A stretch of DNA of 64,000 nucleotides, taken from Oscillospiraceae bacterium. GTDB taxonomy: Bacteria; Bacillota; Clostridia; Oscillospirales; Oscillospiraceae. The position numbers and the translations under genes are program-made. Shown one piece after another: positions 8,247 through 15,940 of the stretch. The DNA is taken from assembly GCA_017469795.1 (NCBI GenBank), contig JAFUFT010000013.1, positions 19,262 to 83,261 of the forward strand, given 5' to 3'. The notes beneath the pieces were generated by a model that saw only the letters and a list, made by a program, of their open reading frames with translations, made no database searches and was not told where the DNA came from. Within the stretch, counting starts at the first letter, position 1; every line of letters starts with the position of its first letter.

Positions 8247-9218
8247 ATGGTGTGGCTGGAAGTAACCATTCAAACATCCTCCGCCGGGATCGAGCTGCTG
8301 GCGGATCATCTGACCGCCGTCGGCTACGACAGCTTTATTATGGATGATTCGGCGGATTTCCAGGATTTCCTCGCAGAAAACACCCAGTACTGGGACTACG
8401 TGGACGAGGAGCTGGCGCGGCAGATGCAGAATGTCTCCCGGATCCGTCTGTTTATCGAGCAGAACGATCAGGCCCCTTCCCGTCTGGAGGCTCTGAAGCA
8501 GAGTCTGGAGGAATTCCGGGCCCGGCATCCGGGGAAGGACGTGGGTTCTCTGCAGATCGGCGTGTCGGATCTTCGGGAGGAGGACTGGGAGAACAGCTGG
8601 AAAGAATATTATCAGCCCATCCCGGTCGGCAAAAAGCTGCTGATCGTTCCTCAGTGGCTCACGCCGGAGAATCCGGAACACCGGATCCCGGTCCTGCTGG
8701 ATCCGGGCATGATCTTCGGCACCGGATCTCACGCCTCCACCCAGATGTGCCTGCGGGCACTGGAGCAGAGGATTTCAGGCGGCGAGCGAGTCATCGACCT
8801 CGGCAGCGGCAGCGGAATTCTCTCCATTGCGGCGCTCCTGCTGGGCGCGGATACTGCCGCCGGCGTGGATATCGACCCCAAAGCGGAGGACATTGCCCGG
8901 GATAACGCCGCCCTCAACGGACTGGCCGCGCCCCGCTTTCAGGCGGTCACGGGAAACGTCATCGGCGACCGGGCCATGATGGAACAGCTCTCCCGGCAGC
9001 CCTATGATATCGTTCTGGCCAACATCGTGGCGGACGTGATCATTCCGCTTTCGGCTGTGGTGCCCCATTTCCTGAAGCCTGACGGCGTTTTCATCTGTTC
9101 CGGGATTCTAAACACCCGGCTTCCGGAGGTCGTCACCGCGCTGGAATCCGCAGGTCTGTCGCTCCTGCATCAGGAAGAGCAGGATGACTGGTGCTGCCTG
9201 ACGGCTGTTGTGAAGTGA
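8247..9218 (+). CDS. prmA: Ribosomal protein L11 methyltransferase
   Basis: The 323-residue enzyme methylates ribosomal protein L11 using S-adenosylmethionine. The SAM-binding loop VIDLGSGSGILSIAA is at about residues 182-196, preceded by the PrmA-typical GMIFGTGSHAST block, and NIVADVI follows later. The N-terminal domain (WLEVTIQTSSAGIELLADHL) is the usual L11-recognition domain. The ATG at 8247 after AAAAGAGG gives the normal family length; earlier ATGs lack a ribosome site. Confidence 0.95.
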   Translation: MVWLEVTIQTSSAGIELLADHLTAVGYDSFIMDDSADFQDFLAENTQYWDYVDEELARQMQNVSRIRLFIEQNDQAPSRLEALKQSLEEFRARHPGKDVGSLQIGVSDLREEDWENSWKEYYQPIPVGKKLLIVPQWLTPENPEHRIPVLLDPGMIFGTGSHASTQMCLRALEQRISGGERVIDLGSGSGILSIAALLLGADTAAGVDIDPKAEDIARDNAALNGLAAPRFQAVTGNVIGDRAMMEQLSRQPYDIVLANIVADVIIPLSAVVPHFLKPDGVFICSGILNTRLPEVVTALESAGLSLLHQEEQDDWCCLTAVVK

Positions 9219-9227
9219 GGGAATGCC

Positions 9228-10319
9228 ATGACTTATCGAAACAAACTGCTGCTGCGGCGTCTTCTGATTATTTTTTTGATTGCGCTGGCGGTGATCTTTC
9301 TGCTGCTGTTGATCGGCTTTACCTATCTGGGCCGGTATGTGGTCTACACAGAAAACGGCGCGCATTTTTCCTTTCACCCTCTGACGACCTCCGAAGCCCA
9401 GGCTGCGGCTACGGCACAGCCGCCCAGCAGCTTTGAGCTGATCACCGGATCTCCCATTTCCGCCAATGAAGTGATTGGCGAAAGCGGGGTTCATCTGCAG
9501 GACAAGGACGTCCGCGGCATTCTGGTGGACTACGCCACACTGAAGGACGGCAAGTCGCTGAACTCCGTGGAGCTCAGTGCCGAGGGAAACAACACGCTGG
9601 TGCTGGAAATGCGGACGGCCAGGAACGATCTTCTGAATACCCCCGCGGTCAACAATCTGATCAGCCGGGCAAAGACCCAGGAGACCTGGCTGGTAGCCAT
9701 CGTATCCTGTCTGAGCGACGGCGACTATGCGCTGGACCATCCGGAGCTGGCGCTGCGGATCAGCGGCGGCGCGTATTGGGTCAGCGGGATCGGAAGCTAC
9801 TGGCTGGATCCGGGCAATCCAGACACGGTTGCCTATGTGACCGATCTGGTGCGGCAACTGGCGGAAATGGGGTTCAATGAAGTCATCCTCAACGACTTCT
9901 ATATGCCCGATTCCAGCAGCATCGTCTATGATTTCGGAGGAAAAAGCGCGACGGACATCAGCGAGGACGCCTATTTTGCCCTGCTGGAAAACACGGTGGA
10001 TCTCTGTAAAATCGGGCTGCTGGTCACCGATCCCTATGAGGGTCATCCCCTCTTTGATGCGGCAGACCGGGTCTATGTCTGCTATGAGGAGGGCAGCACG
10101 GTCAGGCGGTACGCCGAGTCTCACACGGACCAGTATCTCGTCTTTATTACCGGCTCTCACGACACCCGGTTTGACGACTACGGCAAGATTGAGGCCGACA
10201 GCGATTTCACCTTTGACGCTGTTCCCGACGGAACCGAGAGTCTCCCTGATGAAACCGAGCCGGAAGAGGAACCGGAGGATCCGGATGCGGAAGAAGCGGA
10301 AGAAGACACGGATGAATAA
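9228..10319 (+). CDS. Membrane-anchored glycoside-hydrolase-like protein (DUF4015 type)
   Basis: The 363-residue protein has an N-terminal membrane anchor (about 10-33) and an extracellular TIM-barrel-like region. The block GAYWVSGIGSYWLDPGNPDTVAYVTDLVRQL and the following GFNEVILNDFYMP match the DUF4015 putative glycosidase family, in which acidic residues line the barrel. The C-terminus is an acidic Glu/Asp/Pro tail. It starts 9 bp after prmA and is probably co-transcribed with it. Cell-wall or polysaccharide processing is a reasonable guess only. Confidence 0.8.
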   Translation: MTYRNKLLLRRLLIIFLIALAVIFLLLLIGFTYLGRYVVYTENGAHFSFHPLTTSEAQAAATAQPPSSFELITGSPISANEVIGESGVHLQDKDVRGILVDYATLKDGKSLNSVELSAEGNNTLVLEMRTARNDLLNTPAVNNLISRAKTQETWLVAIVSCLSDGDYALDHPELALRISGGAYWVSGIGSYWLDPGNPDTVAYVTDLVRQLAEMGFNEVILNDFYMPDSSSIVYDFGGKSATDISEDAYFALLENTVDLCKIGLLVTDPYEGHPLFDAADRVYVCYEEGSTVRRYAESHTDQYLVFITGSHDTRFDDYGKIEADSDFTFDAVPDGTESLPDETEPEEEPEDPDAEEAEEDTDE

Positions 10320-10325
10320 AAGCAG

Positions 10326-10356
10326 GACGCGGAGACCGACAGTCTCCGCGTCTTTC
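10326..10356 (+). terminator. Terminator after prmA operon
   Basis: An 11-bp perfect stem, GACGCGGAGAC with GTCTCCGCGTC around a 5-nt loop, is followed by TTTC. It stands 7 bp after the stop of the DUF4015-like gene. Confidence 0.85.
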
Positions 10357-10396
10357 ACTTTCTTTCAGCTTGGGATCTGGCCCAAACGGAACCGAT

Positions 10397-10990
10397 TCAG
10401 CCGTTTTTCGTCAGGTCGATTTTTTCTGTCACCCGGAGGATTCCCTGATCCCACCAGTCCACATCATCCAGAAGATAGCCCTTTCCGTTGCCGGTGAGCC
10501 AGCTGTAATAGGGCTTTTCCGGACGGCCGCAGCGGGAAAGCAGCGACATCTCCGTGCCGCCGTGGGCCACAATCACCACCGGGTCCTCTCCCCGCTCCCT
10601 GCAGGCAGAGAGCAGTCCGGAAATGGCGCGCACGGTCCGATCCGTGAACTCCTCCTGGCTCTCTCCCCCGGGGCATCGTCCTTCGCAGTTGCCGTCCACC
10701 CAGGCCCGGTACTCCGGATCGTGCTCCATCTCGATGTAGTTCCGTCCCTCGAAGGCGCCGAAGTTCATCTCTTGCAGATCGGGAACCACTACCTGCGGCG
10801 TCCCCGGGAACAGCAGCTCCGCCGTCTCACGTGCCCGCTTCATTCTGGACACATAGACCCGTTCCGGCCGCAGCCCGGCAGGACGCAGCTTTTCTCTTCC
10901 CGCCCGGCTCAGGGAGATGTCCTGGCTGCCCTGATAACGCCGTTCCAGATTCCATTCCGTCTCTCCGTGCCGGATCAGATAGATTTGCAC
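10397..10990 (-). CDS. Histidine phosphatase superfamily protein
   Basis: The 197-residue protein begins with the diagnostic RHGETEWN block (catalytic His8). It has the second Arg/Glu region (MNFGAFEGR) and the late VAHGGT motif carrying the second catalytic His. Relatives include phosphoglycerate mutase-like phosphatases and alpha-ribazole phosphatase CobC. No cobalamin genes are adjacent, so the substrate is open. The start is a GTG at 10990 with AGGAGG 7 nt upstream. Confidence 0.9.
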   Translation of the reverse strand: MQIYLIRHGETEWNLERRYQGSQDISLSRAGREKLRPAGLRPERVYVSRMKRARETAELLFPGTPQVVVPDLQEMNFGAFEGRNYIEMEHDPEYRAWVDGNCEGRCPGGESQEEFTDRTVRAISGLLSACRERGEDPVVIVAHGGTEMSLLSRCGRPEKPYYSWLTGNGKGYLLDDVDWWDQGILRVTEKIDLTKNG

Positions 10991-11088
10991 GGCAATTCCT
11001 CCTTGATATCCTGCGGTCGAATGCTTGCCGCAGCTTTTATCGTGCCGAAGGCAGCGCCCCGCCGGTCAGTCCGGCAGGGCGCATGGTT

Positions 11089-12510
11089 TTATTCTTTCCC
11101 GTTCCAGCAGTAGGTGCAAACGCACTCGGGATCCAGTCCGATGGCCTCCAGAAGCCCATCCAGGGACTGATACCCCAGAGAGTCGAAGCCGAACCGCTCG
11201 CAGATCGCCTTGAGCATGCACTGGCCGCGCTCAGTATTGGCATCGGCGTATTCCTCCAGATGGTTGAGGCCTTCCTCTCCCTCCAGAGACTGGACCGTCT
11301 GGCGGGCCAGCAGTTCCATCTCGGATTTGCTGCTGGAGAAGTTCAGGTATTTGCAGCCATACATGATCGGGGGCGACGCGGAGCGCATATGCACCTGATC
11401 GGCGCCGCACTCGTAGAGAAACTCCACCGTTTCCCGCAGCTGCGTGCCGCGGACAATGGAATCGTCGATGAACAGCAGTTTCTTTCCTTCGATCAGCTCC
11501 GGCACCGGGATCTGCTTCATCTTCGCCACCTGGTTTCGAATGTCCTGGTTGGCCGGCATGAAGGAGCGGGGCCATGTGGGCGTATATTTGATGAAAGGAC
11601 GGGCGAACTGGGCCTTGCTGGCGTTGGCGTAACCGATGGCGTGGGGCAGTCCGGAATCCGGTACACCCGCCACATAGTCCACGTCCTGCGCAAGTCCCCG
11701 GCGCTTGTCCTCCGCCGCCATGATCTCACCGTTGCGGTAGCGCATGACCTCCACGTTGACGCCCTCATACCGGGAGTTGGGGTAGCCGTAGTAGGTCCAC
11801 AGGAAGCCGCAGATCTTCATTTTGTCCCCAGCCGGGGAGATCGTCTCATATTTGTCCGCCGTGACGCGCACGATCTCGTGGGGGCCGAGCTCGTATTCAT
11901 CCTCATAGCCGATCTTGTGATAGGCAAAGGACTCAAAGGAAATACAGTGACCGTCTTCATTTTTCCCGATCAGAACGGGAAGCCTGCCATATTTGTCCCT
12001 GGCAGCAATGATTCCCTCCGGCGTCAGAATCATCATGGTGATGGAACCCCGGATCATCTCCTGGGCATAGAGGATTCCCTCCAGCAGCGATTCTTTCTCG
12101 TTAATGAGCGCGGCGATCAGTTCCGAGTCGTTAACCTTGCCGGAGCTCATGGCCATAAACTGGCGGCCGTCTCTGGAAAAATGCTGCTCCACCAGTTCCT
12201 CGGCATTGGAGATCAGGCCGATGGTGGTGATGGCATACAGGCCGAGCCGGGAGCGGACCAGAAGCGGCTGGGGATCCGTATCACTGATACAGCCGATGCC
12301 GATGTTTCCGTGGAACCCGGTGAGATCCTTCTCAAACTTCGTCCGGAAGGGCGTATTTTCAATGTTGTGGATCTGACGCTGGAACCCGTCCTCCTCATCG
12401 TAGATGATCATTCCGCCCCGGCGCGTACCCAGGTGAGAATGATAATCCACACCGAAAAAGATGTCCAGCGTAATATCCCGTTTGGAAACTGCCCCGAAAA
12501 ATCCGCCCAT
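11089..12510 (-). CDS. PurF-like protein with intact PRPP site but lost glutaminase site
   Basis: The 473-residue protein aligns along the full length of amidophosphoribosyltransferase. The phosphoribosyltransferase motif LLFIDDSIVRGT is intact. The N-terminal glutaminase is degenerate: it starts MGGFFG where active PurF starts MCGIFG, so the nucleophilic Cys is Gly. The usual RYST-x-G and HNG segments are replaced by GIGCISD and TIGLIS. It therefore cannot use glutamine by the normal mechanism. It may be ammonia-dependent, regulatory, or act on another PRPP reaction. The ATG at 12510 follows AAAGGTG. No purine genes are next to it. Confidence 0.85.
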   Translation of the reverse strand: MGGFFGAVSKRDITLDIFFGVDYHSHLGTRRGGMIIYDEEDGFQRQIHNIENTPFRTKFEKDLTGFHGNIGIGCISDTDPQPLLVRSRLGLYAITTIGLISNAEELVEQHFSRDGRQFMAMSSGKVNDSELIAALINEKESLLEGILYAQEMIRGSITMMILTPEGIIAARDKYGRLPVLIGKNEDGHCISFESFAYHKIGYEDEYELGPHEIVRVTADKYETISPAGDKMKICGFLWTYYGYPNSRYEGVNVEVMRYRNGEIMAAEDKRRGLAQDVDYVAGVPDSGLPHAIGYANASKAQFARPFIKYTPTWPRSFMPANQDIRNQVAKMKQIPVPELIEGKKLLFIDDSIVRGTQLRETVEFLYECGADQVHMRSASPPIMYGCKYLNFSSSKSEMELLARQTVQSLEGEEGLNHLEEYADANTERGQCMLKAICERFGFDSLGYQSLDGLLEAIGLDPECVCTYCWNGKE

Positions 12511-12550
12511 ACCGTCACCTTTCCTTTCTGTAATTAAAAACCATGCCTTT

Positions 12551-12579
12551 ATTTTATCGGATTTCCGCCCATCACGCAA
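12551..12579 (-). promoter_or_regulatory. Promoter of the PurF-like gene
   Basis: Minus-strand TTGCGT and TAAAAT are spaced 17 bp, about 40 bp before the 12510 start. Confidence 0.45.
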
Positions 12580-12729
12580 TACATAAAACCCATAATTTAT
12601 ACAGGCTTCCACCCGGGAACTTCTATTCATCCTGCCATGAAGAGTCCTTGCTGCAGACCGTTTCTCCGGCAAAAACCTCATTCTGTCGGTCAAAGCACAA
12701 ATCGACGGACAATCCTCCGCCCCGGGAAA

Positions 12730-12759
12730 TTGACAGTGTCTCCGCTCCGGTGGTATAAT
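12730..12759 (+). promoter_or_regulatory. Strong promoter of the OYE-type reductase gene
   Basis: Perfect TTGACA and TATAAT hexamers are separated by 18 bp, about 50 bp upstream of the ATG at 12810. It is one of the closest matches to the sigma-A consensus in the window, suggesting high expression of this single-gene unit. The gap 12511..12809 holds only this and the divergent promoter. Confidence 0.75.
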
Positions 12760-12809
12760 AATTCTAAATCGAAGTATTTCTTCGGAATCACGAAAGGAAG
12801 GCGATAACC

Positions 12810-14915
12810 ATGTCTGAGCGATATAAAAACCTGATGGAACCTCTGGTTCTGCGGAACAAGGTTCTCAAATCCCGGTTCATCTATCCGGTCGCCCAGCCGC
12901 ATTTTCTCCAGGCCAACGAGCTCTATCCCTCCGATCCCATTGTAGCCTACTACACAAACCGCTGTAAAAACGGCGTGGCGCTGATCCTGCTTCACGACCT
13001 GACGGAGCTGACCCAGCGGTACGGATTTGCAGACACCGGCCACTTCGCCATGTATGACATCGATGACAAGGGCTGTCAGAACGGCTTCACTCAGTTCGCC
13101 GAGTACATCCATTACTACGGCTCCATGGTGTGTCCCGAGCTGAACATCGACAACCGGATGCCGCTGCAGATCAACGACCCCAACGAAGACGCCGGTCCCA
13201 ATCCCTTCCTGGTCATGATGCAGGGAATGGGCGGCCCTGAGGATGAGGACAATCTGCCCCCCGGCCCGCCTATGATGCCCGGCGCCGGCGGCGACGAACC
13301 TGATCCCATCGAATCCCTGATCGACGGTGCCCCGGGCATGCCCAAACCCCACAAGCTGCCCGAGGGCGTCATGAAGGCCGGTGCCCCCGGCGCCCCCATG
13401 GCCGGTGCCAGACAGATCACCGGAGATCTGTTCGAGTACTATATTCAGGCTACCATCAAGCACGCCAAGACCTACCAGAGCCTCAACTACGACGGCGGCT
13501 ATCTGTGCCTGGCCAAGCACAACTTCATGATCGGTAAATTCCTGTGTCCCAAGGAGAACCGCCGCACCGACGAATACGGCGGAAGCCTGGAGAACCGCAT
13601 GCGGTTCCCGGTGGAGCTGATCCGCCGGATCCGGGAGGCCATGGGCGAGGACTGGCTCTTCGGCATTGAGTGCCCCGCCGTCGAGGAGGACGGCTTCACG
13701 CTGGAGGAGTGCGTCACGTTCCTGAAGACCGTAGAACCCTATGTGGACTTCATGCAGTTGCGGGTCATGCATCCGGACCATCAGCCCTACCAGGTCTGCG
13801 AGTCCGCAGAGCTGTCGGCGAAGATCAAAGCAATGGGTGTGAATATCCCCACCTTCGTCAGCACCTACTACAAGGATCTGGACAGCCTGAATAAGATCAT
13901 CGCTGACGGCAAGGTAGAGGGCGTGGCCCCCGGCCATCTGATGATCTGCAATGAAAACATGGGCGAGATCCTCCGCAACGGAAACGGCGAGGACCTGAAT
14001 CCCTGCATCGAGTGCCACTGCTGCCGGGGCACCTCCTCCACCGGAGACTGGATGAGCCACTGCACCATCAACCCCCTCATTGGCATGGAGCACCAGGCCT
14101 TCCGGTTTGTGGAACCTGTCACCAGGCAGAAAAAAGTCGCCGTCATCGGCGGCGGTCCCGGCGGCATGAAGTGCGCCATGTGGCTCAAGGAACGAGGACA
14201 TACCCCGGTGATCTTCGAGGCCACGGATGAGCTGGGCGGTCAGATCAAGTCCGCCAACTTCCCCACCTTCAAGTGGGAGCTGAAGCGTTATCTTGACTTC
14301 CTGAAGAACCAGATGGTCCGGAAGGAGATCGAAGTGCGGCTGAATACGACTGCCACCCCGGAGATGATCCGGGCTGAGGGTTTCGATTCCGTCGTCGTGG
14401 CCGTGGGTGCCTCCCCCAAGCTGCCTCCGGTGGAGGGCGCGGAGACGGCGAAGTGGAACGGCGTGAGCATCTACGGGAACGTGGACAAGATCGGAAAGAA
14501 TGTGGTGGTCATCGGCGGCGCTTCCACTGCTGCTGAAGCGGCCTGCTATCTGGCGGAGAACGGAAAGAACGTCACCGAAATCTGCCGGCAGGGCCGGATT
14601 GCCTACGATCTCAACCCCATCCGTTCCATCGGCTATATGAACTCCCTGGCCGTGAAACTGGGCGTAAAGGTCAAGAAAAATGCCCAGACTCTGAAAATCG
14701 AGCCGGGCAAAGTCACCTTCCGCAACGCCCACGGGATCGAGCGGGTGCTGGAGTGCGACGATGTGGTGGTTACGGGCGGCTTTGCCCCCAACGCCGCTGC
14801 AGCCATCGCGTTTGCCCAAGCGGCGCCGGAGTTCTACATGATCGGCGACTGCCGCCAGCCAGGCACCATGCGTCATGCCATCCGGGACGCCTACGCAGTG
14901 GCCATGCAGATCTGA
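12810..14915 (+). CDS. OYE-type NADH:flavin oxidoreductase with Fe-S and FAD/NAD domains and a Gly/Pro insert
   Basis: The 701-residue protein has the 2,4-dienoyl-CoA reductase/2-enoate reductase layout: FMN TIM barrel (about 1-370), an Fe-S segment with Cys399, 402, 404, 405 and 418, then FAD and NAD(P) Rossmann domains (VIGGGPGG near 445). Two things are odd. Residues about 128-200 are a Pro/Gly/Ala/Met-rich insert in a barrel loop. The usual active-site residues look replaced: the NHGG-type segment reads NIDN (near 112), and the HGAHGY/W-type segment reads AKHNF (near 235). It may therefore use another chemistry. The paralogue at 45479..47401 keeps NHGG. AAAGGAAGG precedes the ATG. Single-gene operon. 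Confidence 0.88.
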   Translation: MSERYKNLMEPLVLRNKVLKSRFIYPVAQPHFLQANELYPSDPIVAYYTNRCKNGVALILLHDLTELTQRYGFADTGHFAMYDIDDKGCQNGFTQFAEYIHYYGSMVCPELNIDNRMPLQINDPNEDAGPNPFLVMMQGMGGPEDEDNLPPGPPMMPGAGGDEPDPIESLIDGAPGMPKPHKLPEGVMKAGAPGAPMAGARQITGDLFEYYIQATIKHAKTYQSLNYDGGYLCLAKHNFMIGKFLCPKENRRTDEYGGSLENRMRFPVELIRRIREAMGEDWLFGIECPAVEEDGFTLEECVTFLKTVEPYVDFMQLRVMHPDHQPYQVCESAELSAKIKAMGVNIPTFVSTYYKDLDSLNKIIADGKVEGVAPGHLMICNENMGEILRNGNGEDLNPCIECHCCRGTSSTGDWMSHCTINPLIGMEHQAFRFVEPVTRQKKVAVIGGGPGGMKCAMWLKERGHTPVIFEATDELGGQIKSANFPTFKWELKRYLDFLKNQMVRKEIEVRLNTTATPEMIRAEGFDSVVVAVGASPKLPPVEGAETAKWNGVSIYGNVDKIGKNVVVIGGASTAAEAACYLAENGKNVTEICRQGRIAYDLNPIRSIGYMNSLAVKLGVKVKKNAQTLKIEPGKVTFRNAHGIERVLECDDVVVTGGFAPNAAAAIAFAQAAPEFYMIGDCRQPGTMRHAIRDAYAVAMQI

Positions 14916-14930
14916 CCCTTCTTATCAACA

Positions 14931-14962
14931 GCAAAGGACGGCCAAACGGCCGTCCTTTGTTT
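14931..14962. terminator. Bidirectional terminator between the OYE-type gene and the DUF4342 gene
   Basis: AAAGGACGGCC pairs with GGCCGTCCTTT around AAAC. T runs on the plus side and A runs on the minus side make it usable by both convergent genes. Confidence 0.85.
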
Positions 14963-15299
14963 ATTCTTTGTCGTCTCCGGAGAACTTCCCCAGGATCGAA
15001 GATCCCACGCTGGCCGCTTTCCGGCCCACATCCCTGCTCAGCAGTTCCATCTCAGAGCCGTCTTTCTTGACCAAGATGATCCTGCAGTCCAGTCCCAGCG
15101 TGGCCACCGCTGCTGTGATCAGCGCCCAGGGACCGGCCGCGATGCCGATGGCGGTTCCCACAAGTCCCGCGTTAAGCGGAATGTTCATCACGGTGTCTTC
15201 CTTCCGCATCACCCGGATCCGGGCAATATTGCCCTCTTTCACCAGTTCCTTGATCCTGGCGATGAGTTCATCTGTCTTGATATTGTTCTGCTCACTCAT
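14961..15299 (-). CDS. DUF4342-type small protein
   Basis: The 112-residue protein begins with a helical [ED]LIARIKELVKEGNIARIRV segment followed by a VMNIPLNAGLVG strand and a hydrophobic Ala/Gly-rich span (about 45-72) that could be membrane-inserted. This matches the DUF4342 pattern as I recall it. The function of the family is unknown. The C-terminus is charged. It stands alone on the minus strand. The 640-bp gap upstream of its start holds the small transcription unit described below. Confidence 0.7.
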   Translation of the reverse strand: MSEQNNIKTDELIARIKELVKEGNIARIRVMRKEDTVMNIPLNAGLVGTAIGIAAGPWALITAAVATLGLDCRIILVKKDGSEMELLSRDVGRKAASVGSSILGKFSGDDKE

Positions 15300-15470
15300 A
15301 ATCAGAGTCTCTCCTTCCTGGATCGTTTTCAGATTCTGTCACTATCATCTTACCATCATCTTGGTGGATTGGCAACCTTTTTCGCAAAACAGCGCCCGCT
15401 TCGGAGCTACCAAAGCGGGCGAAGATTGGATTCATCACTGTCATCTATCATTCATGCCATAAGGCTTATA

Positions 15471-15508
15471 TAAAAAATAAAGGACCCGCAGACAAAACGT
15501 CCGGAGTC
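15471..15508 (-). terminator. Terminator of a small minus-strand transcription unit
   Basis: On the minus strand GAC-CGG-GTC elements form a bulged hairpin (15483..15508) with an inner GAC/GTC step. It is followed by CCTTTATTTTTT. It closes a roughly 160-nt unit that starts at the promoter at 15669..15697. Confidence 0.5.
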
Positions 15509-15522
15509 TCACGCATCATGTA

Positions 15523-15576
15523 TCAGCGACCGCTGACAGTGACTTCATCACCATAGATCAGATCATCAATATCCAA
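15523..15576 (-). CDS. Candidate 17-residue peptide with TTG start
   Basis: A TTG at 15576 follows AGGAAGGAGG at about 10 nt and opens a short frame, MDIDDLIYGDEVTVSGR. The frame overlaps the end of the 22-residue frame upstream. Chance cannot be excluded. The good ribosome site and the surrounding promoter and terminator are the only support. It could equally be part of a non-coding RNA. Confidence 0.3.
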   Translation of the reverse strand: MDIDDLIYGDEVTVSGR

Positions 15577-15634
15577 AGCGTTTCGGCCTCCTTCCTATTA
15601 AATTGTACATACCCGCAATCATATAAGTATTCAT
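15566..15634 (-). CDS. Candidate 22-residue leader-like peptide
   Basis: An ATG at 15634 follows GGAAGGTG at 7 nt. The frame encodes a small basic peptide starting MNTYMIAGMYNLIG and ending RRPKRFGY. It lies 35 bp downstream of a consensus promoter and overlaps a second tiny frame, an arrangement like a leader peptide. No family is recognised. Confidence 0.35.
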   Translation of the reverse strand: MNTYMIAGMYNLIGRRPKRFGY

Positions 15635-15668
15635 GGGAATGCACCTTCCTTCTTGTTTGGTCGAGTCT

Positions 15669-15697
15669 ATTATAATACGTGCCCCGGAAAAAATCAA
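15669..15697 (-). promoter_or_regulatory. Promoter of the small minus-strand transcription unit
   Basis: Minus-strand TTGATT and perfect TATAAT are separated by 17 bp. The remaining part of the gap, 15700..15890, is A+T-rich and shows no gene. Confidence 0.6.
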
Positions 15698-15894
15698 GAA
15701 AAAAATTATGTTAACAAAAGCACTTGATCATATCTTATAATTCTCACTTGAAACAACAACATATTGCGTTATGGTTAACTTATCCGTCCCATATCTTGCC
15801 GTGTTCACACATGAAAGCCACTATATTCTGATCCTATTATGAAAAAAATTTTTTCATTTTGTGTTGGAAATGTGATGAAACCGCGAAGATTATG

Positions 15895-15903
15895 TGTTAT
15901 AAT
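15895..15903 (+). promoter_or_regulatory. Extended -10 promoter for the sulfatase-like membrane protein
   Basis: TGTTATAAT is an extended -10 element (TGn followed by TATAAT) 37 bp before the ATG at 15941. The -35 region is weak. Its position argues that translation starts at 15941 and not at the upstream ATGs. Confidence 0.45.
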
Positions 15904-15940
15904 CAACTCCGTATTTCATCCGAAAGCTGGTTTTCGTCTG

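Noticed and set aside
12690..14876. A 728-codon open frame on the minus strand opposite the OYE-type reductase
   Set aside because: The plus frame has all family motifs, a promoter and a ribosome site. The antisense frame is an effect of high G+C codon use.
15839..15940. Longer N-terminus for the sulfatase-like protein
   Set aside because: Upstream ATGs lie before the extended -10 element and the first hydrophobic helix begins right after the ATG at 15941.
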